Shown: one piece after another, positions 1 to 7,300 of the stretch | Layout of the letters: every line of letters starts with the position of its first letter | Position numbering within the stretch: the stretch's first letter is position 1 | Source of the DNA: JBHHXR01 sp046757205 | GTDB lineage: Bacteria > Pseudomonadota > Alphaproteobacteria > Rhodobacterales > Rhodobacteraceae | Reading direction: 5' to 3' | Assembly (NCBI GenBank): GCA_046757205.1 | Contig: JBHHXR010000066.1 | Span: 1 to 14,756 of the forward strand | Length of the DNA: 14,756 bases | Notes under the pieces: model-generated | Databases searched by the model: none | Seen by the model: only the letters and a program-made list of their open reading frames with translations | What the model was told of the DNA's origin: nothing | Position numbers and translations under genes: made by a program

Positions 1-146
1 ATATGCGCGGGTCTGAACTGGAACTGGCCGTCCGGCCGCCCCTGCCACATGATTTTTTCCCTGCGATCCAGATATTGCTGCCACTCGAATTGCGGGTCCG
101 GTTCGGACTTGGTACTGCCTCTGCCGAACCCGACGCGCCGCGTCAT
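1..146 (-). CDS. Partial gene of unknown function downstream of pyrB (N-terminal 48 residues)
   Basis: The gene reads leftward from an ATG at 144-146 and stays open to the window edge, giving 48 N-terminal residues. Its ATG overlaps the pyrB stop codon as ATGA, so the two are almost certainly co-transcribed and translationally coupled. The visible part is hydrophilic, with a basic start (MTRRVGFGRG), then EWQQYLDRREKIMWQGRP at about residues 20-37. A 'hydrophobic-W-x-G-R-P' motif near the N-terminus is reminiscent of small bacterial membrane proteins with PH-like (bPH) domains, but too little is present to assign a family. The usual neighbour of pyrB is pyrC (dihydroorotase). This start does not resemble pyrC, so pyrC, if linked, would lie further left. 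The function is not known; the bPH idea is inference. Confidence 0.7.
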   Translation of the reverse strand, partial: MTRRVGFGRGSTKSEPDPQFEWQQYLDRREKIMWQGRPDGQFQFRPAH

Positions 147-1090
147 GCCCAGGCCTCTTCAGGCTTTGCCCGCAGGTTCCGCGCCAGCAGATCCATCGCC
201 GCCATGCGCACCGCGACGCCCATTTCCACCTGTTCCTGGATCACCGAGCGGTTGATGTCGTCGGCCAGCGTGCCGTCTATCTCCACGCCGCGGTTCATCG
301 GGCCGGGATGCATGACGATGGCGTCCTCGCGGGCGTATTCCAACTTCTCGGCGTCGAGGCCGAAGCGGTGGTAGTATTCGCGTTCCGACGGGATGAAGGC
401 GCCGTTCATGCGCTCCTTCTGAAGCCGCAGCATCATCACCACGTCGGCCCCTTCGAGGCCCTTGCGCATGTCGTCGAAGACCTCGACGCCGAAGCGCTCG
501 ATCCCCGACGGCATCAGCGTGCGCGGGCCGACCAGGCGGACGCGGTTCTCCATCTTGCCGAGGAGCAGAATGTTCGACCGTGCCACCCGCGAATGCGCGA
601 TATCGCCGCTGATGGCGACGGTCAGGCGGTGCAGACGCCCCTTGCTGCGGCGGATGGTCAGGGCGTCGAGAAGCGCCTGGGTGGGGTGCTCATGCCTGCC
701 GTCGCCGGCGTTGAGAACCGAGCAATTGACCTTGGAGGCCAGCAGGTTGGCGGCGCCGGAATTGGGATGGCGGACGACCAGCAGATCGGGATGCATGGCG
801 TTCAGCGTCATCGCCGTGTCGATCAGGGTTTCGCCCTTCCTGATCGAGCTTGCCTGCATCGGCATCGACATGACGTCGGCGCCGAGGCGGCGGCCGGCCA
901 GCTCGAAACTCGCCAGCGTCCGCGTCGAACTTTCGAAGAACATGTTGATCTGGGTGAGCCCGGCCAGGTTGCTGCCGTGCTTGTCGCGCCGGCGGCTCTG
1001 CCCGACATAGACATCGGCCAGATCGAGAATCGCGTTGATGTCGTCGCGCGAGAGGTTTTCGATCCCGAGGAGGTGGCGCTGTGAGAACAA
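143..1090 (-). CDS. pyrB: Aspartate carbamoyltransferase catalytic subunit
   Basis: This enzyme condenses carbamoyl phosphate with L-aspartate to N-carbamoyl-aspartate in de novo pyrimidine synthesis, in the cytosol. The 315-residue product has the usual family length. The carbamoyl-phosphate loop FFESSTRT lies at residues 51-58, the second-subunit lysine in SSIRKGET at about residue 85, HEHPTQAL at 133-140, and the aspartate-domain motif HPGPMNRG at 261-268. All expected active-site motifs are intact. The best start is a TTG at 1088-1090: no ATG or GTG precedes the conserved RHLLGIENLSRDDI segment, and the TTG has no strong Shine-Dalgarno. The 3' end overlaps the next minus-strand gene by four bases. 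No regulatory-subunit gene (pyrI) is visible. A promoter candidate lies about 30 bases upstream. Confidence 0.97.
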   Translation of the reverse strand: MFSQRHLLGIENLSRDDINAILDLADVYVGQSRRRDKHGSNLAGLTQINMFFESSTRTLASFELAGRRLGADVMSMPMQASSIRKGETLIDTAMTLNAMHPDLLVVRHPNSGAANLLASKVNCSVLNAGDGRHEHPTQALLDALTIRRSKGRLHRLTVAISGDIAHSRVARSNILLLGKMENRVRLVGPRTLMPSGIERFGVEVFDDMRKGLEGADVVMMLRLQKERMNGAFIPSEREYYHRFGLDAEKLEYAREDAIVMHPGPMNRGVEIDGTLADDINRSVIQEQVEMGVAVRMAAMDLLARNLRAKPEEAWA

Positions 1091-1122
1091 GGTCGGGTGC
1101 CCGCGAATATCCGCTTGCAGCG

Positions 1123-1150
1123 GTTATATCAGCGCTGCGACGCGGAACAA
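1123..1150 (-). promoter_or_regulatory. Candidate sigma-70-type promoter for pyrB
   Basis: On the minus strand, TATAAC (plus-strand 1123-1128) matches the -10 consensus at five of six positions. TTGTTC (plus-strand 1145-1150) is a weak -35 at a 16-base spacing. Predicted transcription would begin near 1116, leaving a leader of about 25 bases before the TTG start of pyrB. A small inverted repeat, GCAGCG (1117-1122) with CGCTGC (1133-1138), brackets the -10 and could be an operator. This is inferred from pattern only. Confidence 0.4.
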
Positions 1151-1199
1151 GCGCTTCACGGCGTCTGGCTCTTTCGGGGCGGGCGGAATATGTTCCGCG
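1141..1199. repeat. Nine-base inverted repeat with nested palindrome upstream of the glycosylase gene
   Basis: CGCGGAACA at 1141-1149 is the exact reverse complement of TGTTCCGCG at 1191-1199, with 41 bases between. The right arm also belongs to a tighter palindrome, GCGGAA-TATG-TTCCGC at 1183-1198. The structure sits between divergent pyrB and the glycosylase gene, ending 24 bases before the glycosylase ATG. The left arm overlaps the candidate pyrB -35. It could be a pair of protein-binding half-sites or alternative RNA hairpins in the leader. It does not match the GTTC-N7-GTTC or GAAC-N7-GAAC LexA boxes known in alphaproteobacteria. Confidence 0.5.
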
Positions 1200-1223
1200 A
1201 AGCGGGGAGGTCGGGGCTGGCGA

Positions 1224-2009
1224 ATGACGGGTTTTTCATCGAATCGGGAGCGGGACCTGGCGCTGTTGGCCTGGCAGGTGGAGCTTGGCGCCAACGAGGC
1301 GACAGGCGAGACGCCGGTGAACCGGTTCGAGGAAAGGCCGGCGAGGCGGAAGGCGCCGCCGGCCAAAGCCGCGGCGCCGGCGATGCCGGTGGACCCACCA
1401 CCGGGCGACAGCGATATCGCCGCCGAAATCGCGGCGAGATGCGCGGATCTGGCTGCCTTGCGGGCTGCGATGGCGGATTTCGAGGGCTGCGCACTGAAAC
1501 GCGGCGCCCGCAATCTGGTGTTTTCCGACGGCAACCCGGAGGCCCGTGTGATGATCGTCGGCGAGGCGCCGGGGCGCGAGGAGGATATCCGCGGCCTGCC
1601 CTTTGTCGGCCGGTCCGGGCAGTTGCTGGACCGGATGCTGGCGGCGATCGGGCTGTCGCGCGCGGCGGAGCGCCCGGAAGACGCCGTATACATCACCAAC
1701 GTCCTGCCCTGGAGGCCGCCGCAGAACCGCGATCCTTCCTCCGACGAGATTGCCATGATGAAGCCGTTCCTGATGCGCCACATCGCGCTGGCCGCGCCCG
1801 ACGTGCTGATCACGATGGGCAACCCGGCGACGAAGACGCTGCTGGAAACCACCACCGGGATCACGCGGCTGCGCGGCGTCTGGCACGATCTGGACGGCGT
1901 GCCGCTGCTGCCGATGATGCATCCCGCGGCCTTGCTGCGGAACCCGGCGAACAAACGTTTCGCCTGGGCCGACCTGCTGGCGCTGCGCCGGTTCCTCGAT
2001 GACAATTGA
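1224..2009 (+). CDS. Uracil-DNA glycosylase, family-4-like, lacking most Fe-S cysteines
   Basis: The predicted role is removal of uracil from DNA as the first step of base-excision repair. The product is 261 residues from the ATG at 1224. A GGGGAGG at 1204-1210 precedes it at a rather long 13-base spacing, and earlier in-frame starts would run into the pyrB coding region. Family-4 motifs are clear: GEAPGREED at 113-121, PFVGRSGQLLDRML at 126-139 and HPAALLR at 233-239. Canonical family 4 binds a 4Fe-4S cluster through C-x2-C, C-R-P-P and a later cysteine. Here only the second cysteine (C89) remains: the first position is F86, the third is W163 in LPWRPP and the fourth is a methionine in EIAMMKPF. 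The cluster is therefore probably absent, which seems to be shared with an alphaproteobacterial subfamily. Residues 36-66 form a low-complexity Ala/Pro linker after a helical N-terminus. moaB follows 11 bases downstream. Confidence 0.9.
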   Translation: MTGFSSNRERDLALLAWQVELGANEATGETPVNRFEERPARRKAPPAKAAAPAMPVDPPPGDSDIAAEIAARCADLAALRAAMADFEGCALKRGARNLVFSDGNPEARVMIVGEAPGREEDIRGLPFVGRSGQLLDRMLAAIGLSRAAERPEDAVYITNVLPWRPPQNRDPSSDEIAMMKPFLMRHIALAAPDVLITMGNPATKTLLETTTGITRLRGVWHDLDGVPLLPMMHPAALLRNPANKRFAWADLLALRRFLDDN

Positions 2010-2013
2010 AAGG
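2008..2013 (+). promoter_or_regulatory. Ribosome binding site that fixes the moaB start
   Basis: GAAAGG lies seven bases before the ATG at 2021 and overlaps the stop codon of the glycosylase gene. It favours ATG 2021 over an in-frame TTG at 2006, which would place the start inside this site. Confidence 0.7.
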
Positions 2014-2020
2014 TAGTTAC

Positions 2021-2554
2021 ATGGCCAGAGATCGCGAGTTCATTCCGGTCCGGATCGCCGTTCTCACGGTGTCCGACAGCAGAAGCCTGGCGCAGGACCG
2101 GTCGGGCGACGTGCTGGCGGTGCGCGTCGAGGGATCGGGGCACGTTCTCGCCGACCGCGCCATCGTGCGTGACGAAAAGGAGCTGATTTCGGCGAAGCTG
2201 CGCGAATGGATCGCGTCCGACGCGGTGGACGCCATCATTTCGACCGGCGGCACCGGGCTTACCGGGCGCGATGTCACGGTGGAGGCGCATCGCGCCGTCT
2301 ATGAAAAGGAAATCGAGGCCTTCGCGACGCTGTTCACCATGGTGTCGTTCAACAAGATCGGCACCTCGGCGATCCAGTCGCGCGCCTGCGCCGGGGTGGC
2401 GGGCGGCAAGTACCTGTTCGCCCTGCCCGGATCGCCCGGCGCCTGCAAGGACGGATGGGACGAGATTCTGGTGCATCAACTCGACTACCGGCACCCGCCG
2501 TGCAATTTCGTCGAGATCATGCCGCGGCTGGAAGAGCACAAACGGCGGGTGTGA
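2021..2554 (+). CDS. moaB: Molybdenum cofactor biosynthesis protein B
   Basis: This is a member of the MoaB/MogA family, which binds molybdopterin and adenylylates it before metal insertion, in the cytosol. The 177-residue product has the family's usual length for a single-domain MoaB. It has the N-terminal VLTVSDSR segment at 14-21, the pterin-binding STGGTGLTGRDVT at about 74-86, and the ALPGSPGACKDGW loop at 134-146. The start at 2021 is chosen from the Shine-Dalgarno just upstream. It sits 11 bases after the glycosylase gene and probably shares its transcript. No other molybdenum cofactor genes are in view. MogA cannot be excluded from sequence alone, but the length and the C-terminal extension (residues 150-177) fit MoaB better. 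Confidence 0.93.
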   Translation: MARDREFIPVRIAVLTVSDSRSLAQDRSGDVLAVRVEGSGHVLADRAIVRDEKELISAKLREWIASDAVDAIISTGGTGLTGRDVTVEAHRAVYEKEIEAFATLFTMVSFNKIGTSAIQSRACAGVAGGKYLFALPGSPGACKDGWDEILVHQLDYRHPPCNFVEIMPRLEEHKRRV

Positions 2555-2612
2555 ATCCGCGCGCCCTGGCGAATTGCCGAACTTTTTACAACGAAGGTGG
2601 CTATTTACCGCG

Positions 2613-2618
2613 TATAAT
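2613..2618 (+). promoter_or_regulatory. Candidate -10 element ahead of the efflux operon
   Basis: A perfect TATAAT lies in the 126-base gap between moaB and the adaptor gene. No good -35 sits at 16-18 bases. The best upstream match, TTTACA at 2585-2590, is 22 bases away, so the promoter may need an activator or may be a chance match. Transcription from here would give a leader of about 55 bases. Confidence 0.35.
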
Positions 2619-2624
2619 GGTGGC

Positions 2625-2672
2625 TCCGGGCACTCGTGGCGCCCGGAAAAGGGCTGCTTCCTGCCCGGAAGG
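2625..2672 (+). promoter_or_regulatory. Leader with two mutually exclusive hairpins, one covering the ribosome binding site
   Basis: TCCGGGC at 2625-2631 can pair perfectly with GCCCGGA at 2641-2647 (nine-base loop). It can also pair with a second identical GCCCGGA at 2663-2669. The second pairing would cover part of the GGAAGG Shine-Dalgarno (2667-2672) of the adaptor gene, whose ATG is eight bases further on. The pairing options are visible in the sequence; any regulatory role is inference. Confidence 0.4.
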
Positions 2673-2680
2673 TTCATGCG

Positions 2681-4330
2681 ATGCGCTTTTTCACGCGCAG
2701 TCTTGTCGGTCTGGTCATCCTGGGCATCACTCTCGGGCTCCTGATGCTGGCGGGGGGCAGGATTTTCTCGGCGCTGGAGGAGCTTGAGGCCCGCGACGAC
2801 CGCCCGACGATACAGCGCGAACGGGTTTTCGCCGTCGATATCGGGACACTGGAAACGGTCACCGTTTCGCCCGTCATCACCGCTTTCGGCGAAGTCGCGA
2901 GCTGGCGCATGCTGGAATTGCGGGCACCGGCCTCCGGCCGTCTGGTGGAGATGGCGCCGGAGTTCCGCGACGGCGGGCTGGTTTTCGAGGGCGAGTTGCT
3001 GTTCGAGACCGATCCGTCGAGTGCACAGACGGCGCTCGATCTCGCGCAGACGGATTTGCAGGAAGCGAATTCGGAGCTTGCAGAGGCGAAGGTGTCGGTG
3101 GCGCTGGCGCAGGACGAACTTCAGGCCGCCAAGCGGCAAAAGGAACTCCGCGAGCAGGCGCTGGCGCGGCAGGAAAACCTGCGCTCTCGCGGTGTTGGAA
3201 CCGAAGCGGCGGTGGAGGCTGCGGCGCTGGCCGCGTCGTCGGCCGAACAGAGCCTTTTGTCGCAGCGCCAGGCGCTGGCGCAGGCCGAGGCGCGGGTGAA
3301 CCGGGCGGAGATATCCCTGCGCCGCCGGGAAATCTCGCTGGCCGAAGCCCGGCGCGATCTGGCCGACACCCGCTTCAACGTTCCGTTCGAGGGGATACTC
3401 AGCGAAGTGACGGCGGTGCGGGGGCGGCTGGTTTCCAAGAACGAAAAGCTGGGCGTGCTGATCGACCCCGCCGCGCTGGAAGTTTCCTTCAGGGTCTCCA
3501 ACGCCCAGTTCGCGCGTCTGCTCGATGGCGGCGGCGGCCTTCGCCGGGTGCCGATCCGGGCGACGCTGGACCTCGACGGGTTGCCGATCACCGTTACCGG
3601 CCTGGTGGACCGGGCCGGCGCCGAGGTCGGGCAGGGCCTTACCGGACGACTGGTCTTCGCGCGGCTGGAGAATGTCGCCACCGGCGTGCTTCGTCCGGGT
3701 GATTTCCTGACCGTCGAAATCATCGAGCCGGAACTTTCCGGGGTGGCGGTCATCCCGGCCGGAGCGGCGACCGCCGAGGGCCGCATCCTGCTGGTCGGCG
3801 AGGACGACCGGCTGGAGGAAGTGACGGTCACGGTGTTGCGGCGCCAGGCCGACAGTCTTGTGGTGGCGGATGCGCCGTTCGGCCGCAAATTCGTGACCCA
3901 GCGGACGCCGCAACTGGGCGTCGGCGTGCGGGTTCGGCCGGTGGGGCGGGGCGGCGCCATCGAAGAGCCGGAGATGGTGCAGCTGACCGAGGAAAAACGC
4001 GCCCGGCTGATGGCCACCGTGAAGGCCAGCAAGCGCATGCCCGACGAGGTGAAGAAGCGGCTGCTGGGGCAACTGGAAAAACCCGAGATACGCGCCGACA
4101 CGCTGTCGCGTCTGGAATCGCGGATGGGCGGCGGGAGGAACCCCGGGGCTGCCGGCGAAGCGCCGGCGACCATTTCGCTCGAAGAAGACAGGCGCGCCAG
4201 GCTGATCGCCTTCGTCAAGGCGAACGGGTCGATCCCCGACGATGCGAAAAAGCGGATTCTGGCGCAACTGGCCGAACCGCGCGTGCCGAAGGCGATGGTT
4301 GAACGGCTCGAATCCCGGATGGGCGGGTAA
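2681..4330 (+). CDS. RND efflux periplasmic adaptor (HlyD/AcrA-type membrane fusion protein) with duplicated C-terminal module
   Basis: This protein bridges an inner-membrane RND pump to an outer-membrane channel. The 549-residue product starts at ATG 2681, eight bases after GGAAGG. It has a basic N-terminus and one membrane anchor at about 9-28, and no lipobox is evident. The first lipoyl half follows at about 70-112, then a long alpha-hairpin coiled coil at about 113-229, the second lipoyl half (FNVPFEGILSEV) and beta-barrel and membrane-proximal segments to about 420. AcrA-type adaptors are usually about 380-420 residues. The excess is a tail of two related 52-residue modules (433-484 and 498-549), each ending RLESRMGG. 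The pump gene begins two bases after the stop, so the pair forms one operon. The substrate cannot be predicted, and the outer-membrane partner is not encoded here. Confidence 0.93.
   Translation: MRFFTRSLVGLVILGITLGLLMLAGGRIFSALEELEARDDRPTIQRERVFAVDIGTLETVTVSPVITAFGEVASWRMLELRAPASGRLVEMAPEFRDGGLVFEGELLFETDPSSAQTALDLAQTDLQEANSELAEAKVSVALAQDELQAAKRQKELREQALARQENLRSRGVGTEAAVEAAALAASSAEQSLLSQRQALAQAEARVNRAEISLRRREISLAEARRDLADTRFNVPFEGILSEVTAVRGRLVSKNEKLGVLIDPAALEVSFRVSNAQFARLLDGGGGLRRVPIRATLDLDGLPITVTGLVDRAGAEVGQGLTGRLVFARLENVATGVLRPGDFLTVEIIEPELSGVAVIPAGAATAEGRILLVGEDDRLEEVTVTVLRRQADSLVVADAPFGRKFVTQRTPQLGVGVRVRPVGRGGAIEEPEMVQLTEEKRARLMATVKASKRMPDEVKKRLLGQLEKPEIRADTLSRLESRMGGGRNPGAAGEAPATISLEEDRRARLIAFVKANGSIPDDAKKRILAQLAEPRVPKAMVERLESRMGG
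3977..4327 (+). repeat. Tandem 52-residue coding repeat in the adaptor C-terminus
   Basis: Unit 1 (3977-4132, residues 433-484) and unit 2 (4172-4327, residues 498-549) align without gaps, with 27 of 52 residues identical by eye. They are separated by a 13-residue Gly/Ala/Pro-rich linker. Shared landmarks are RARL, P-D near the middle, KKR, QL, and the terminal RLESRMGG. Each unit looks mostly helical and highly charged. Confidence 0.9.
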
Positions 4331-4332
4331 TC

Positions 4333-7300
4333 ATGCCTCTGGCTCCGAGACAGAAGGCCGCGGCCACCGGGATACTGTCGTATTTCACCCGGCACCGGAC
4401 GGCGTCGAACCTGCTTCTGCTTACCTTGCTGGTTCTCGGCTTTTCCGCATCGACCCGCATACGCTCGCAGTTCTTTCCCGACGTCATCATCAACAGCATC
4501 GCGGTGATCGTGGAATGGCCCGGCGCCGGGCCGGAGGATGTGGATCACGCCATTGTCGAGGTCCTCGAACCGGCGCTGCTTTCGGTCGAGGGTGTCGAAA
4601 GCACGGCCTCGACGGCGCACGAGGGATGGGCGAGGCTGGCCATGGATTTCGAGCCGGGCTGGGACATGGCCCGCGCGGCCGACGACGTGAAAAGCGCCGT
4701 GGACAGTGTGCGAAACCTGCCGGAGAACGCCTCCGATCCCGAGATCCGGCGCGGCGCCTGGCGCGACAGGGTAACGGATGTGGTCATTTCGGGCCCGGTG
4801 TCGCGGCAGCAACTCGGGCGTTTCGCCGATGAATTCAGCGCCCGGCTGTTCCGCGCCGGAATTACCCGGACGACGATTCGCGGCGTCGCCGCGCCGGTGA
4901 TCCGCGTCGAGGTGCCGGAAGCTTCCCTGATCCGCAACGATGTGAGCCTGCGCGAGATCGCCGACGCCATTGCGCAGGAGGCCGAGGCCGACCCGGCGGG
5001 CGACGTCGCCGGCGGCACGTCCCGGGTCCGCACCGGCATCGAAAAGCGCAGCGCCGAGGAAGTCGCCGGCGTCGTCATCCGCTCCGAGGCGGACGGCGCG
5101 AAACTGCGGGTTTCGGACGTGGCCGAGGTCGTCGAGGAGGGCGCGGAGAGCGGGCGCATCTATTTCAAGGGCGGGATGCCGGCGGTTTCGATCCGGGTTG
5201 ACAGGTCCGAACGGGGCGACGCGGTCGTCATGCAGCACAAGGTCGAGGCGGTCGCCGCCGCGCTCCAGCCGCTGCTGCCGGAAGGCGTGAAAGTCGAACT
5301 GATCCGGACCCGCGCCGAAGCGATCACCGGGCGTCTCAACATCCTTTTCGACAACGGTCTGCTGGGGCTCGGGCTGGTTCTCGGATTGCTGTTCCTGTTT
5401 CTCAGCGCGCGCACCGCATTCTGGGTTGCCGCCGGCATTCCCGTCGCCATGTTCGCCACCGTGGCGCTGATGTTCGCGTTCGGGCTGACGCTCAACATGC
5501 TGTCGCTGTTCGCCCTGATAATCACGTTGGGCATCGTCGTCGATGACGCCATCGTGGTCGGCGAGCACGCCGACTTCCGGGCCCGCAGGCTTGGCGAGGC
5601 GCCGGTGGCGGCGGCCGAAAACGCGGCCATCAGAATGGCGCCGCCGGTGTTTTCCTCGACGATCACGACCGTGCTGGCGTTTTTCAGCCTGACGGCGATT
5701 TCCGGGCGCTTCGGAGATCTGATCGCCGACATTCCGTTCACCGTCAGTGTCGTTCTCCTGGCGTCGCTGACGGAGTGTTTTCTGATACTTCCCAACCACA
5801 TGACCCATGCCCTGGCGGCGCGGCAGAAGGATCACTGGTACGACGCGCCATGCCGCATCTTCAACGTCTTCTTCCGGTGGTTCAGGGACCAGGTCTTCCG
5901 CCGGCTCATGACGCTGGTGCTGTTTTTCCGTTATCCGGTGCTGGCCGGTGCCGTCCTGCTGCTGGCAACCATGGTGGCGATGTTCATCCGGGGCGATGTC
6001 AACTGGCGTTTCTTCAATGCGCCGGAACGCGGCTCGATCTTCGGCAACTTCGCCATGCTCAACGGGGCCACGCGCGACGATACGCAAACCATGGTCCGCG
6101 AACTTCAGCGGGCGGTCGATGTCGTCGGCGGGCGATACGAGAAGGAATACGGGGCCAACCCGGTTACCTTCGCCCTGGCGCAGATAGGCGGCACCACCGG
6201 GCGCGGTCTGTCGGGCGTCGAAACCAAGGACAAGGATCTGCTCGGGGCGATCGCCATCGAACTGATCGACGCGGATCTGCGGCCGTACTCCTCGTTTGCC
6301 TTTCTCGCCGCGCTGCAGGACGAGGTGCGAAACCACCCGCTGCTGGAAACCCTGAGTTTTCGCGGCTACAGGTCGGGGCCGGGCGGCGATGCACTGGACG
6401 TGGAACTGTTCGGCGCCGATGCCAACGTGCTGAAATCGGCGGCCGAAGCGCTCAAGGCGGCGGTAGCCAGGTTCCCTGAGGTCAGCGCGGTGGAGGACAG
6501 CCTGGCCTACGACAAGACCGAGCTTGTTCTCGACCTGACGCCGCAGGGCCGGTCGCTGGGGTTCACCATAGATGGCGTCGGCAAGGAGTTGTACCAGCGC
6601 CTGAACGGCATCGATGCCGCCGAATTTCCGGTCGGCAGCCGGACCGGGAAGATACAGGTGGCGCTTCCGCAATCGGAGATGACGGCGGATTTCCTGCAAC
6701 GGACGCTGCTGAGGTCGGCCGGCGGCGGATATGTTCCGCTGTCGGACATCGTCACGGTCACGTCGAAACTGGGTTTTTCAACCGTCCGGCGCCAGAACGG
6801 CCTTCGGCTGATCTCGGTGACCGGCGATATTTCCGAGGACGATCCGGCGCGCGCTGAACTCATCACCGAGACGTTGCGGGACGAAATCCTGCCCCTGATC
6901 ACCGAGAAATATGGCGTTGACTGGCGGCTGGCGGGCCTTTCGGAGCAGGAAAACACCTTTCTCGAAGACGCGCTGTTCGGATTTTCCCTCGCGCTGGCGG
7001 GCATTTACCTGACGCTGAGCTGGATTTTTTCAAGCTGGACCCGCCCCATCGTGGTGATGTCGATCATTCCCTTCGGCCTCGTCGGCACGATCTGGGGGCA
7101 CCATGTGTGGGAGGTGCCGCTTTCGATGTTTTCGGTGGTCGGCATGATCGGCATGACCGGTATCATCATCAACGATTCCATCGTGCTGGTGACGACGGTC
7201 GATGAATACGCCGACAGGCGCGGCACCGTTCCGGCGGTGATCGACGCGGCGGTGGACCGTCTGCGGGCGGTTCTGCTGACCTCGCTGACCACGGTTCTGG

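Noticed and set aside
1192..1206. LexA/SOS box upstream of the glycosylase gene
   Set aside because: GTTC occurs at 1192-1195, but no second GTTC lies seven bases further on, and GAAC at 1145 has no partner. The alphaproteobacterial consensus is not met.
1035..1223. Longer N-terminus for the uracil-DNA glycosylase
   Set aside because: It would overlap the 5' end of pyrB and the intergenic repeat. The conserved N-terminal segment begins just after ATG 1224.
1124..6699. Very long open frames on the minus strand (over 1000 codons each, 1124-4267 and 3121-6699) opposite the glycosylase, moaB and efflux genes
   Set aside because: They are antisense to well-identified genes. Their translations are low-complexity and rich in Arg, His, Gln and Pro, without domains. 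Long stop-free antisense frames are expected in GC-rich coding DNA.
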